Assembly: GCA_030430575.1 (NCBI GenBank)
Contig: JAUIKF010000009.1
Coordinates: forward strand, 84,840 to 148,839
DNA from: Bacteroidia bacterium
GTDB lineage: Bacteria > Bacteroidota > Bacteroidia > J057
DNA length: 64,000 bases
Reading direction: 5' to 3'
Position numbers and translations under genes: made by a program
Notes under the pieces: model-generated
Database searches by the model: none
Seen by the model: the letters and a program-made list of their open reading frames with translations, nothing else
Told to the model about the DNA's origin: nothing
In this document: positions 47,601-55,989 of the stretch, piece after piece
Layout: every line of letters starts with the position of its first letter
Numbering within the stretch: position 1 is the stretch's first letter

Positions 47601-48986
47601 TTCTCCATCACTGTCACAGACGCTGACGCGCCTGCCTTCAACTGCCCTACGGGCAATGTCGTTCGAAATACCGACCTCGGTATGTGTGATCACTTGGCCG
47701 TAGGCCAGGACCTCGACCCATTTGTCACAGACAACTGTCTGATGGGTTCATTGATCAATGACTATAACAACAGCAGCAGCCTCGACGGCGCTGTCTTCTC
47801 AAAAGGAAGGACCACCGTCGCCTGGACCGCTACCGACGCCTCTGGCAATACCAGCACGTGCACCTATGATATCCGAATTCGCGACCGCGAAGCCCCCACA
47901 TTTGACCATTGTCCCGCTGATACTACCTTAACCATCCCTTTTGCAGCGGGAGGAAGCTACCATTCATGGGCTGCTCTTACAGCTACAGATAACTGTAATA
48001 GCCCTAGTCAATTGACTATCATGGGCTTTCCACTGAGTGGAAGCTTCTTCTCTGTGGGGGTGACTACTGTGGGGTGGACAGCCACAGACAAGTCAAACAA
48101 TGTGATGGCTTGTGATTTTGACATCACAGTGGTAGAAGAAGGCGCCCCTACGCCCAATGGCTGGACAGGTCAGACCATCGGTACTGGGGTGAACTCCCAA
48201 ACCCATTGGGATTCCACTACAGGCACCCTGACGATCCTATCGAGCGGCGGAACCCTCGGAAATGCAGGGGACAACCTTGCGGGGATCTTCTTGCCAAGCA
48301 ATGATGCAATCATTGACTTTCGTGCGCGTGTCACGCCTGGTGGGAATGGCTATTATGACAAGGCAGGCATCATGATGCGTCAAGACCTAACCTCAGGAAG
48401 CCCTAATGCTGCTATGGCGCTTTCAGGCACGGCGATTCCTACAATGAGCCTTAGGGCTTCGGCCGGGAGCTTTCCGCTCAGTACAACTGGCACAGCCGTT
48501 AGTAAGCCCTATTGGCTGCGTTTATATCGTGCAGGAGGCACGATTTCAGGATATGTTTCAGGCGACGGAATCAACTGGAGCCTTATCTCCACCTATCCTA
48601 ACCTCCTGAGCAGTCCTTTATACCTCAGCTTTTTTGCTACGACTAGTGGAGCACAGGGACAAGCCAGCTTTGACAACATTACGATCAATGGAAATCCTGC
48701 AAAAGAAGGCTTATTAACCCAACAAACCTCCTTGGTATTAAAGGCTTATCCCAATCCTTTCAGTGAGTACCTTTTCATTGATGTAGAAAATGCTTTGCCA
48801 GGAGAAACCTATCAGGTTCGCCTTTCCAACCTACAAGGTCAGCGCGTCTACGGCTATCGGACAGGCGCTTCGCCTTCTGGCCAGATCGAACAGCGCATCT
48901 CGCTGGAAAGTTTAACAGCAGGCACCTATCTGCTGGAAGTTTATTCGGGCGTGCAGCGGAAAACAATCAAAGTTCAGAAGTATTAG
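44625..48986 (+). CDS. Delta-60/HYR T9SS surface protein
   Basis: The 1453-residue product has an export signal (about 1-29, ending THAQ). A head of delta-60 type beta-propeller repeats (about 35-430) is typified by RLNANGTLDTSYGTNGF and LNANGTVDTGFGSNGI. Then come about nine CQD- and HYR-type modules, the concanavalin-like domain (DKAGIMMRQDLTSGSPNAAM, PYWLRLYRAGG) and a T9SS type A sorting domain (KAYPNPFSEYLFIDVENALPG). It has the same chassis as the other HYR proteins here but is not preceded by a convincing copy of their shared promoter, so it may be regulated differently. A surface adhesin-like role is inferred. Confidence 0.94.
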   Translation: MKIATATMRKGWYLLLLTLSVFFSSPTHAQYLDCNFGTSGIAKQSNTRNLSGWTQAGGKTYVGRYQYNPYRFQYLKFGANGAYEGASHNAAAPGSQPSIRDLVYVGNTLFMIGQTSIGGRDRLLALRFNPTNGAKTGQWTQYAGITHDRISGAVADPNGKILAFGNVIGRGGNHSDQQAYLMRLHTNGSKDKTIFINFHPEGTGYQGPYESFVAAHSTSTHVYAVASIRYGSYGSRPVVMRLDYNSFTRDQNFGTNGLAYLLPSQMSGIGGTSNYFDDMEVMSNGKILVAGTIYKNNTNYPYVIRLNANGTVDTGFGSNGIYVVPSSLLPGSPWEIDVEAQSDQKVLISAEVTGNYQVGSIRLNANGTLDTSYGTNGFNGAQTDTYYRFEGANLHGGSKLLVVGKGGPSSGDDIITLVQFNTSVNAFQCTPPTAVCQDITVNYTGSPITVNGSQVDNGSSGANTPLNFSLNTSNFDCANLGANSVTLTVTDAANLTATCGANITVVDQEGPVAICQDVTVYLDGAGEAILAEAMINNGSYDACLGTPNNGISNLSLNNTQFDCQNMGSNPVTLTVTDLANNTSACMATVTVSDAINPQLTCPANITVNNDLNVCGAQVAYSINTSDNCTGETLSMESGMASGSVFPVGTTLNSYVATDANGNTASCSFTVTVNDVQAPVATCPSDITVNNDPGACGAVVSFSVTSSDVCGGEIITQTAGLPSGSLCPVGVSPQTFVVTDVVGNTASCSFTITVNDTDKPRLFCPPAATQNSYPNRCEAPISFSISSMDNCGVASVVLERGIESGNFFPVGVTTNTYIVTDLAGNTGSCTFDITVSDIYNPEIICPYNMTQANDPGECGANISFSISTSDNCSGETYMQDEGMPSGSLFPVGTTTNTFTATDASGNTASCTFTITINDTTKPSISCPTDFVISNDVGSCSAIFNYVPPTGFDNCTGVNVVQIAGLGSGGTFPTGTTVETYEVRDAAGNTRACSFSITVTDADAPAFNCPTGNVVRNTDLGMCDHLAVGQDLDPFVTDNCLMGSLINDYNNSSSLDGAVFSKGRTTVAWTATDASGNTSTCTYDIRIRDREAPTFDHCPADTTLTIPFAAGGSYHSWAALTATDNCNSPSQLTIMGFPLSGSFFSVGVTTVGWTATDKSNNVMACDFDITVVEEGAPTPNGWTGQTIGTGVNSQTHWDSTTGTLTILSSGGTLGNAGDNLAGIFLPSNDAIIDFRARVTPGGNGYYDKAGIMMRQDLTSGSPNAAMALSGTAIPTMSLRASAGSFPLSTTGTAVSKPYWLRLYRAGGTISGYVSGDGINWSLISTYPNLLSSPLYLSFFATTSGAQGQASFDNITINGNPAKEGLLTQQTSLVLKAYPNPFSEYLFIDVENALPGETYQVRLSNLQGQRVYGYRTGASPSGQIEQRISLESLTAGTYLLEVYSGVQRKTIKVQKY

Positions 48987-49035
48987 GTTCTACGTTAAAT
49001 GACTCCTAGGACCTGAAACATAAAACCTAGAACCC
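48982..49035. repeat. GGTTCTACGTTAAATG repeat
   Basis: An imperfect palindrome begins at the stop codon of the 44625 gene (AGGTTCTACGTTAAATGA paired with AACCTAGAACCCT). The left arm shares AGGTTCTAxGTTAAATG with the DNA inserted in the kinase gene at 16611. A similar but shorter stretch follows the 49262 gene (GTTCTAGGTTGTATG). Confidence 0.55.
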
Positions 49036-49100
49036 TTATAAGAATAGTTATTTGAGGTTGCTGTTGAGGCGTTGTCCTCAATGTCTTGATAGCAAAAAGG

Positions 49101-49127
49101 AACCGTCCCGAAAGGGGCGGTTTTTTG
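49101..49127 (+). terminator. Intrinsic terminator with GAAA loop
   Basis: A 9-bp stem AACCGTCCC/GGGGCGGTT (one G-U pair) with a GAAA loop and a long T-run ends the 44625 gene. Confidence 0.88.
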
Positions 49128-49154
49128 TTTTTCTTAACGCTTGCGTTCCCCTTG

Positions 49155-49218
49155 AAACAATAGTGATACCAAAAGGCACATATGTGAAAGACCCAATGAA
49201 GCCCATTCCCTAACTTTG
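49155..49218 (+). promoter_or_regulatory. Activator-type promoter of the 49262 gene
   Basis: The half-sites AAACAATAGTGATA (49155) and GCACATATGTGAAA (49176) are 21 bp apart. A consensus -7 element, TAACTTTG, lies at 49211-49218, 34 bp after the second motif start. No -33 TTG is present. Confidence 0.8.
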
Positions 49219-49261
49219 TACCTAACGTTCTTTCTCACCTAAAACCTCAATAACTATACTC

Positions 49262-51631
49262 ATGAACAGAAAACAATTTATCCTATGGGTATTACTCATA
49301 GCTTCAGCTTCCTTTCTCTTTGCTCAACCTACCTATTATCCCAAAAGGGCATTTCCTTTTGGAACTACTGATACATCTGAACCCGGAGATGTCAATCAGG
49401 ATGGAAACATTGACATCATACTGGCCAGCAATAAAGTGTATTGGTTTGAAAACGATGGCAATGAAAATTTTACCCAACATATACTTGATAGCCGATTCCT
49501 GAATTATGCGATTGAGGTGTTTATAGATGACCTCAACGGGGATGGCTTACGGGATATCATGTTCTGTTCCTTACTTAATTTTGATATCTATTGGTATAGA
49601 AATGATGGAGGCGGGAGCTTTACACGTAAAACTATTAGTACAAATTACAGAAGTCCTCATTCTATTTATACCCTGGACTGGAATAATGATGGCCATAAGG
49701 ATCTGATCACGACAAGTGCTACTAACCTGAAGGTCATTACTATCTGGGTGAATGATGGCAATGAAAACTTTACCCAAAACAATATCATCACAAATTTTCC
49801 CGGAAGGGATGCCTTTCCTGTGGATATAGATGGAGATGGGGATACGGACATCATCGGAGGAGCAGACAATAGGGTAGATGTGTTTATCGCCTGTACGGGT
49901 ACAGACGGGGATGGGGATAACTTTGGGGACGATTGTGATTGTGATGATTTAGATGCAACTGTATATCCAGGCGCAGATGAAATATTGGATGGTAAGGATA
50001 ATAACTGTAATGGATTTACCGACTGTATTGATCCAGATGTGATTGATGATGTACCCCCTACCCTTGATTGTCCTCAAGCGATAAATAGGGAAGTTAGCAG
50101 TGCGTGTCAAGTATTAATCAATTATGGTTACACCATTAATGATAATTGTGATCTTCCAACTCCTCGTTCTGTTATTGGTTATTATCCAGTTGGGGTGACC
50201 CCTGTCACACATGAAGGGCAGGACCTGGCGGGAAATACAGCCACCTGTTCATTTAACATTACAGTCGTGGATATAGCTGCGCCTTCCCTCAACTGCCCTA
50301 CGGGCACGGAAGTTCGCAATTCCGATCCTGGTATGTGTGATCACACGGCTTTCGACCTTGACCCTACGGTTACAAATAACTGTGATATTCAATCCCTCAT
50401 CAACGACTACAACCAGTCCAATACCCTGAATGGGGAAGTCTTCCCCAAAGGCAAAACCCTGGTAAGCTGGCTAGTAATTGATCAGGATGGAAATAGCAGC
50501 ACGTGCAGCTACAACATCAAAATCCGCGACCGCGAAGCACCCGTCTTCGACAATTGCCCCGATGATTCGACCATCATCGTCCCCTTCAATAGCGGAGGCA
50601 GCTATTACTCCTTCCCGGTGCTAAGTGCGACGGATAACTGCAACTCCGCCAACAAAATCACGATCAGTGGTTTCCCGCTGAGTGGTAGCTTCTGCGCTGT
50701 TGGCGTGACGAGCTTCAACTGGACTGCTACTGATAAGGCCAATAATGTAGGACACTGTAATTTTGATGTGACTGTACAAGAGGCAGGAAGCCCTGCGCCT
50801 AGTGGTTGGACTAACAACACGGTAGGCAATGGCAATGCTTGCCAGACAAATTATGATGCCGCAGCTCAATCCCTCATCATCCAGTCGGCAGGCGGAAATG
50901 TAAGCGCTACAAGCGATAATTTTTGTGGCATTACCATTCCCAATACAATGGCCCTCGTCGATTTCCGCGCCAGGGTGACGCCTGCCGGAACAGGCTATTA
51001 TGACCAGGCGGGCATCATGATGCGCCAGAGCCTGGCGGCCAATTCTCCTCAAGCCAGCATGATCCTTACAGGCACCAAAGTCCCTTTGATGACCTATCGG
51101 TTTTCATCAGGAGGATTTCCGTTAAGTACGCCAGGAACCGCCGTCAGCAGCCCTTATTGGTTGCGCTTATATCGCTTGGGAGCCACAATCACAGGCCACA
51201 TCTCAGCCGATGGCACCAACTGGACGCAGATTGCGTCTTATCCCAATGTACTCGGCAGTTCGATCTATCTGGTGCTGTTCAGCACCACAGCAGGCCCATC
51301 AGGACAAGCGACCTTTGACAACATCACTATTAATGGAGTCGCTCCTCGTCTAGGGGTAGAATCGGTTGGTACAGAACTCAGCCTGAGGGCTTATCCCAAT
51401 CCATTCAGCGAAAACCTTTTCATCGAAGTAGAAAATGCCTTGCCTGGAGAGACCTACCACGTACGTCTTTCGAACGTACTCGGCCAACGGGTTTATGGAT
51501 ACGAAACTGGCGCTTCAGCAGTCGGCACAATCAAACAGCGCATCTCGCTGGAGCACTTGCCAGCAGGGACTTACCTGCTGGAGGTGAGCGCTGGCGTGCA
51601 GCGCAAGGCGATCAAAGTTCAGAAGTTCTAG
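49262..51631 (+). CDS. FG-GAP/HYR T9SS surface protein
   Basis: The 789-residue product has a signal peptide (NRKQFILWVLLIASASFLFAQ). FG-GAP/VCBS-type calcium-binding loops follow (DVNQDGNIDI, DLNGDGLRDI, DWNNDGHKDL, DIDGDGDTDI; about 40-205). A MopE-like metal-binding motif is next (DGDGDNFGDDCDCDDLDATVYPG...DNNCNG, about 212-258). Three HYR modules, the concanavalin-like domain (AGIMMRQSLAANSPQASMIL) and a T9SS type A sorting domain (RAYPNPFSENLFIEVENALPG) complete it. Calcium- or metal-dependent folding of the head is expected from these motifs. It is under the shared activator-type promoter. Confidence 0.95.
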   Translation: MNRKQFILWVLLIASASFLFAQPTYYPKRAFPFGTTDTSEPGDVNQDGNIDIILASNKVYWFENDGNENFTQHILDSRFLNYAIEVFIDDLNGDGLRDIMFCSLLNFDIYWYRNDGGGSFTRKTISTNYRSPHSIYTLDWNNDGHKDLITTSATNLKVITIWVNDGNENFTQNNIITNFPGRDAFPVDIDGDGDTDIIGGADNRVDVFIACTGTDGDGDNFGDDCDCDDLDATVYPGADEILDGKDNNCNGFTDCIDPDVIDDVPPTLDCPQAINREVSSACQVLINYGYTINDNCDLPTPRSVIGYYPVGVTPVTHEGQDLAGNTATCSFNITVVDIAAPSLNCPTGTEVRNSDPGMCDHTAFDLDPTVTNNCDIQSLINDYNQSNTLNGEVFPKGKTLVSWLVIDQDGNSSTCSYNIKIRDREAPVFDNCPDDSTIIVPFNSGGSYYSFPVLSATDNCNSANKITISGFPLSGSFCAVGVTSFNWTATDKANNVGHCNFDVTVQEAGSPAPSGWTNNTVGNGNACQTNYDAAAQSLIIQSAGGNVSATSDNFCGITIPNTMALVDFRARVTPAGTGYYDQAGIMMRQSLAANSPQASMILTGTKVPLMTYRFSSGGFPLSTPGTAVSSPYWLRLYRLGATITGHISADGTNWTQIASYPNVLGSSIYLVLFSTTAGPSGQATFDNITINGVAPRLGVESVGTELSLRAYPNPFSENLFIEVENALPGETYHVRLSNVLGQRVYGYETGASAVGTIKQRISLEHLPAGTYLLEVSAGVQRKAIKVQKF

Positions 51632-51655
51632 GTTGTATGTTTTGGGTTAGAATCC

Positions 51656-51700
51656 GCGATACGGTAGAGACGTTGGATTCCAACATCTCTACCGTATCGC
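51656..51700. repeat. GTAGAGACGTTGGA palindrome overlapping sulfatase end
   Basis: Arms of 22 bp with one mismatch surround a one-base centre. The inner core belongs to the post-gene family; the outer GCGATACG is specific to this copy. It lies between the HYR gene (ends 51631) and the convergent sulfatase, and supplies that gene's last codons and TAG stop (51689-51700). Confidence 0.85.
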
Positions 51701-53218
51701 TGGTTCCCCATACGCTGCTTGCAGCTTGGCCAGTTCCGTTTTCAACTGGACAATCCGCTCTGCGTGTTCGGGGGCCGCAATGAGGTTGTGCATTTCTTGA
51801 GGATCGGTTTGTAGGTCAAATAATTCCCAGACGTCGATGTCCTCATAAAAATGAATGAGCTTATAGCGATCTGTGCGGATGCCGTAGTGCTTTTTGGTAC
51901 CGTGTTCGTTGGGGAATTCGAGGTAGTGGTAATAAATGGCTTCACGCCAAGCTGTGTCTTGATGGGTAAGGAGGGGGAGCAAAGAAAGCCCTTGCATCGA
52001 GGAAGGAATAGCTACGCCTGCAAGGTCGAGCAAGGTCGGGGCATAATCGATATTTTGCACCAGGTGGGTGACTTCTCCCACCTGCCCAAAGCCCTTTGGG
52101 AAGCGCATCACCAATGGGGTACGAAGCGACTCTTCGTACATGAATCGCTTGTCGAACCAGCCATGTTCGCCCATATAAAACCCCTGATCCGAGGTGTAAA
52201 CGACCACGGTATTTTCCGCCAACCCCTTTTCATCCAAATACGCCAATAGCCGCCCTACATTATTGTCCACCGATCGCACACACGACAGGTAATCCTGCAT
52301 ATAACGCTTGTATTTCCATTTGGCCAATTCATCTCCCGTAAGTCCTTTTTGCTTAAAATCCTCAATGATAGGCTGATAATAGGCATCCCAAGCGGCTTGT
52401 TGCTGAGGATTCATGCGCGGATATATCCCCTCATAATATTTGCGATAGGGAGTCTGTATTTCTCCTTCCTCATCCAACATTTTGAGATCGTAGACCAAGT
52501 CCATATCTCGGGCGATGCCCATGACATGGGCCGCAGCAGCCTCGCGGCCTTCATAGGCGTCAAAAAAATTGTCGGGGAGCGGGAAATCAATGTCATCGAA
52601 TTCCCCCAATAAGGCCGTATCGGGCATCCAAATGCGATGCGTCGCCTTGTGATGAACCAAGAGACAAAAAGGTTTGTCTCCTGACTGGCTATCCAGCCAT
52701 TGCATGCTTTTATCGGTGATGATGTCGGTTACATAGCCTTCTGTCGTTTTTTGGACACCATTTTCGATAAAATCTGGATTGTAATAGTGTCCTTGATTGA
52801 TCAAGATATCCCAATGGTCAAAGCCTGTTGGCTGGCTTTTGAGGTGCCATTTCCCGATCATGGCTGTGGCATATCCAGCCTGTTGGAGGAGTTTTGGGAA
52901 GGTCACTTGGCTGCTGTCAAATCGTGTAAAATTATCCACTTGCCCATTGAGGTGACTGTGTTTGCCTGTAAGCAGGACCGCTCTGCTGGGCGCACAAATC
53001 GAATTGCTGACAAAGCTATTTCGAAAAATGACGCCCTCCTTGCCTATGCGATCGAGGTGAGGGGTAGAAATAAACCGTTGGTCATACGTGCTCATCGTCT
53101 GGATGGAATGGTCATCCGTCATGATAAAGACGATATTGGGAGGGGAAGCCTGTTGGGGAGGGGGCGAACAAGCAACTAGACTGGCTACCAAGGTGAGGGT
53201 AAAGAATATAAATTTCAT
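51689..53218 (-). CDS. Lipoprotein sulfatase (S1 family)
   Basis: Begun at the ATG at 53218, the product has 509 residues and a lipoprotein signal (KFIFFTLTLVASLVAC, lipid-bearing Cys17). The longer frame from 53263 would place its start within the divergent neighbour. It is a formylglycine-dependent sulfatase: metal ligands D35-D36 (FIMTDDH), modified Cys75 in CAPSR, the downstream GKWHL motif, and VYTSDQGFYMGEHGWFDKR. It removes sulfate esters, probably from polysaccharide at the cell envelope; domain features recall the glucosamine-6-sulfatase/mucin-desulfating branch. No maturation enzyme is encoded nearby. The C-terminal residues come from a palindromic repeat, so the tail may be altered relative to relatives. 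Confidence 0.95.
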   Translation of the reverse strand: MKFIFFTLTLVASLVACSPPPQQASPPNIVFIMTDDHSIQTMSTYDQRFISTPHLDRIGKEGVIFRNSFVSNSICAPSRAVLLTGKHSHLNGQVDNFTRFDSSQVTFPKLLQQAGYATAMIGKWHLKSQPTGFDHWDILINQGHYYNPDFIENGVQKTTEGYVTDIITDKSMQWLDSQSGDKPFCLLVHHKATHRIWMPDTALLGEFDDIDFPLPDNFFDAYEGREAAAAHVMGIARDMDLVYDLKMLDEEGEIQTPYRKYYEGIYPRMNPQQQAAWDAYYQPIIEDFKQKGLTGDELAKWKYKRYMQDYLSCVRSVDNNVGRLLAYLDEKGLAENTVVVYTSDQGFYMGEHGWFDKRFMYEESLRTPLVMRFPKGFGQVGEVTHLVQNIDYAPTLLDLAGVAIPSSMQGLSLLPLLTHQDTAWREAIYYHYLEFPNEHGTKKHYGIRTDRYKLIHFYEDIDVWELFDLQTDPQEMHNLIAAPEHAERIVQLKTELAKLQAAYGEPAIR

Positions 53219-53247
53219 GCTTCGCAAAATAACCATAATTTTTACCC

Positions 53248-54783
53248 ATGAAACTTCTATCATTTTTCCTCGCCTTATTCCTCCTCACAGGATGCCAACA
53301 GTATGAGGAGAACGCCCATTTGACCCCGCCCAACATCATCCTCTTCTTGGTAGATGACATGGGATGGCAAGACACTTCTGTGCCTTTCTGGAAGGAGAAA
53401 ACGCCGTTCAATCAGCGCTATCGCACGCCGAATATGGAGCGCCTTGCGGCAGAGGGGATGAAGTTCACACAGGCGTATGCGACCAGTGTGTGTTCCCCCA
53501 CACGCATCAGCCTGATGACAGGCATGAACGCGGCGCGCCACCGTGTGACCAATTGGACCTTGACCAAGAACCAGTCTTCAGATGGCGTAGACACGATCAT
53601 TCGCCCACCGGCATGGAATATTAATGGGGTTAGCCCCATTGACACGATCCCCCAGACGGTTTATGCTACTACCCTGCCTGAATTGCTACAGGATGCAGGG
53701 TATTTCACCATCCATGTGGGCAAAGCCCATTTTGCGGCTACTGAAACCCCTTGCGAAGAACCCCTCAACTGTGGTTTTGATGTCAATATCGCTGGACATG
53801 CTGCGGGGGCACCTGGTAGTTATCAAGGGTTGGAGAATTTTGGCAATAATCCTGATGGTACTCCTAAAAATCGCTGGAGCGTGCCAGGGCTTTCCCACTA
53901 TCACGGACAAGACATCCACTTGTCGGAGGCATTGACGCGGGAGGCGATGCGGGTGTTGGACACAGTGGTCAACAAGGAAAAGCCCTTTTACCTCTATATG
54001 GCCCACTACGCCGTGCATATTCCCATTCAGGCAGATGCCCGATTTATCCAACCTTATTTGATTCAAGGGCTAGATAGTGTGGAGGCGCGATATGCTTCTA
54101 TGGTGGAAGGCATGGACAAGAGCCTAGGCGACTTGATGGATTACCTCGAAACCAATAAGTTAGCGGAAAATACGATCATCCTCTTTATGTCAGATAATGG
54201 GGGCCTGAGTGCCGTGGCGAGGGGCGGAGAACCTCATTCGCATAATGCCCCCCTGTCAAGTGGAAAGGGTTCTGCACGAGAAGGAGGGGTTCGTGAGCCG
54301 ATGATCGTGAAATGGCCGGGGGTAGTGCAAGCTGCTAGCACCTGCGATGACTACCTCATCATCGAGGACTTCTTTCCAACGGTGTTGGAAATGGCAGGGG
54401 TGACCGATCCACAGATAGTCCAGGATATCGATGGACTGAGCTTCGTGCCGATGCTTCGGCAGACAGGTACTACGGCCGCAGGCCGGGCCCTCTATTGGCA
54501 CTACCCCAATATCTGGGGGCCTGAGGGACCAGGCATAGGTCCTTCTAGCAGTGTGCGGCTGGGAGATTGGAAAATGATCTATTACCATAGAGACCAGCAC
54601 TTTGAATTGTTTGACTTGGCACATGACATAAGTGAAACTCAAAACCTCGCCACAGATCATCCTGAGAAACTGAAGGAATTGGCAGCAAACCTGACGACCT
54701 ACCTGCAATCGGTAGATGCTCAGATGCCAGTGGACTTGTCTACGGGCGAGACCGTGCCACTACCTGCGAAGGTATTAGAGTAG
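53248..54783 (+). CDS. Lipoprotein sulfatase (S1 family)
   Basis: The 511-residue product has a lipoprotein signal (KLLSFFLALFLLTGC, lipid-bearing Cys16). Sulfatase motifs are metal ligands D36-D37 (LFLVDDMGW), formylglycine Cys82 in CSPTR, VGKAHF, FMSDNGG and a C-terminal WKMIYYHRDQHFELFDLAHD. It is divergent from the other sulfatase, with only 29 bases between the start codons, so the two promoters must overlap or lie within the genes. The two proteins are not close paralogues (CAPSR versus CSPTR, different lengths of insertions), which suggests different sulfated substrates. A role in polysaccharide use is inferred. Confidence 0.95.
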   Translation: MKLLSFFLALFLLTGCQQYEENAHLTPPNIILFLVDDMGWQDTSVPFWKEKTPFNQRYRTPNMERLAAEGMKFTQAYATSVCSPTRISLMTGMNAARHRVTNWTLTKNQSSDGVDTIIRPPAWNINGVSPIDTIPQTVYATTLPELLQDAGYFTIHVGKAHFAATETPCEEPLNCGFDVNIAGHAAGAPGSYQGLENFGNNPDGTPKNRWSVPGLSHYHGQDIHLSEALTREAMRVLDTVVNKEKPFYLYMAHYAVHIPIQADARFIQPYLIQGLDSVEARYASMVEGMDKSLGDLMDYLETNKLAENTIILFMSDNGGLSAVARGGEPHSHNAPLSSGKGSAREGGVREPMIVKWPGVVQAASTCDDYLIIEDFFPTVLEMAGVTDPQIVQDIDGLSFVPMLRQTGTTAAGRALYWHYPNIWGPEGPGIGPSSSVRLGDWKMIYYHRDQHFELFDLAHDISETQNLATDHPEKLKELAANLTTYLQSVDAQMPVDLSTGETVPLPAKVLE

Positions 54784-54982
54784 TTGGGAAAATCAGTTTT
54801 CCTGGGTGGGGAAAGCCTGTATCAGTGCAGACGGTTAAATGATGGTGTTTGAAGCAATCAATAATCAGACTGGCTTCGACCAAAGTCCCAACATGGAAAT
54901 CTTCATTTGCATAAAAGATATCGATGGGAAATGGGGATAGAAATAAACACCGTCGAAGATGACTGGGGGTTCAATTTCAGTG

Positions 54983-55432
54983 TCACCACCCGCTTAAGTC
55001 TGACTTCGCCTGAAGCATGCGGAGGTATTCCTCAAGTGTGATGTTTTCTAGGTACTTCTCTCTGGGCTTTTCTTTTGTCCCCTTCATATAGCCTTGAACC
55101 GTATGGTAGGATTTGTCCCAATCAATCTGTGTAGAAAAATCAATCTCTTCGAATACGAACAGATAGCCCACTCGAACCTTTCCTTTTTTGATTTTCAAAA
55201 ACTTCACCACCCCTTCTTCCTGGTCATTGTACAGGCATGTTTTGCCATGGATCACCACTTCTTTGAAGTGTCGCTGGAAGGCGGACTGAGCGCGTAATTG
55301 GTCCATTAACGCTTTGTCCTGGACTCGTTCGGCTTCAGAAATGGCAGCTGCTTTTGAAGAAGAGTAGTAAATGAAAAATACAACTATTAAGATTAGCAGG
55401 GCGATTCCGATGAGGATATAGAGAGTAGCCAT
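54983..55432 (-). CDS. Small membrane protein of unknown function
   Basis: Starting at the ATG at 55432, the product has 149 residues. An N-terminal membrane helix (ATLYILIGIALLILIVVFFIYY) is followed by a short charged helix and a beta-rich cytoplasmic or periplasmic domain (VVIHGKTCLYNDQEEGVVKFLKIKKGKVRVGYLFVFEEIDF). The in-frame start at 55504 would overlap the upstream gene and precede the membrane helix with atypical residues. It is the last gene of a minus-strand run starting at kmo. Not recognised. Confidence 0.8.
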   Translation of the reverse strand: MATLYILIGIALLILIVVFFIYYSSSKAAAISEAERVQDKALMDQLRAQSAFQRHFKEVVIHGKTCLYNDQEEGVVKFLKIKKGKVRVGYLFVFEEIDFSTQIDWDKSYHTVQGYMKGTKEKPREKYLENITLEEYLRMLQAKSDLSGW

Positions 55433-55476
55433 AAGGCATTTTTTGGGGCAAAAGTGTAGAGGTAGATACAAAAAAA

Positions 55477-55959
55477 TTACATTAACCCAGGAACCTTTTG
55501 CCATTGATCCGTCTCCGCAAATTCTTTGATGACTTGGTTTCTGATAAGCAGAAATTTCCTCAAATAGGCGGTTAAGACCATTTTTTCAACCAATGTTCCC
55601 AAGAGCCCCAATGGCGCACGAAAATAGAGCTCGTCGATCATCAAGGTGTGATTTTCAGCGCGTGATTCAAAATAGTGTTGGTGTTCAAAAACCTTAAAGA
55701 TCCCTTGGGTCATTTCATCCTTAAAGTAGCTAGGAGCTTGATAATCAGTGATTTTAACGGTTAACGTTTGCCATATTCCAAAATGCTTGGCGCGCCATTT
55801 CACGGTTTCATTCAGGCCAATTAAGCCTGTCATTTTGCCTGCTATCGCTTCCTCGTAGGTTTTGGCCGTGCTGAGTTTGTGGAGATCGATACTTCTGGAA
55901 AGATCAAAACATCTTTCTCTGGGGGCATGAATTTCTGTTTCCAGTTTGATGAAAGCCAT
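55477..55959 (-). CDS. SRPBCC (START-like) family protein
   Basis: The 160-residue protein has the outline of the SRPBCC ligand-binding fold. Its first strand is IKLETEIHAPRERCFDLSRSIDLHKLS, the middle contains strands and loops (ETVKWRAKHFGIWQTLTVKITDYQAPSYFKDEMTQG), and a long C-terminal helix follows (LRKFLLIRNQVIKEFAETD). Proteins of this kind bind hydrophobic small molecules, but individual functions vary. It has no signal peptide. It sits 44 bp upstream of the small membrane protein gene and 30 bp downstream of a lipoprotein gene, so co-transcription is likely. Confidence 0.85.
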   Translation of the reverse strand: MAFIKLETEIHAPRERCFDLSRSIDLHKLSTAKTYEEAIAGKMTGLIGLNETVKWRAKHFGIWQTLTVKITDYQAPSYFKDEMTQGIFKVFEHQHYFESRAENHTLMIDELYFRAPLGLLGTLVEKMVLTAYLRKFLLIRNQVIKEFAETDQWQKVPGLM

Positions 55960-55989
55960 CAGTTTGATTGTTCTTAGTGGAAGTAACCT

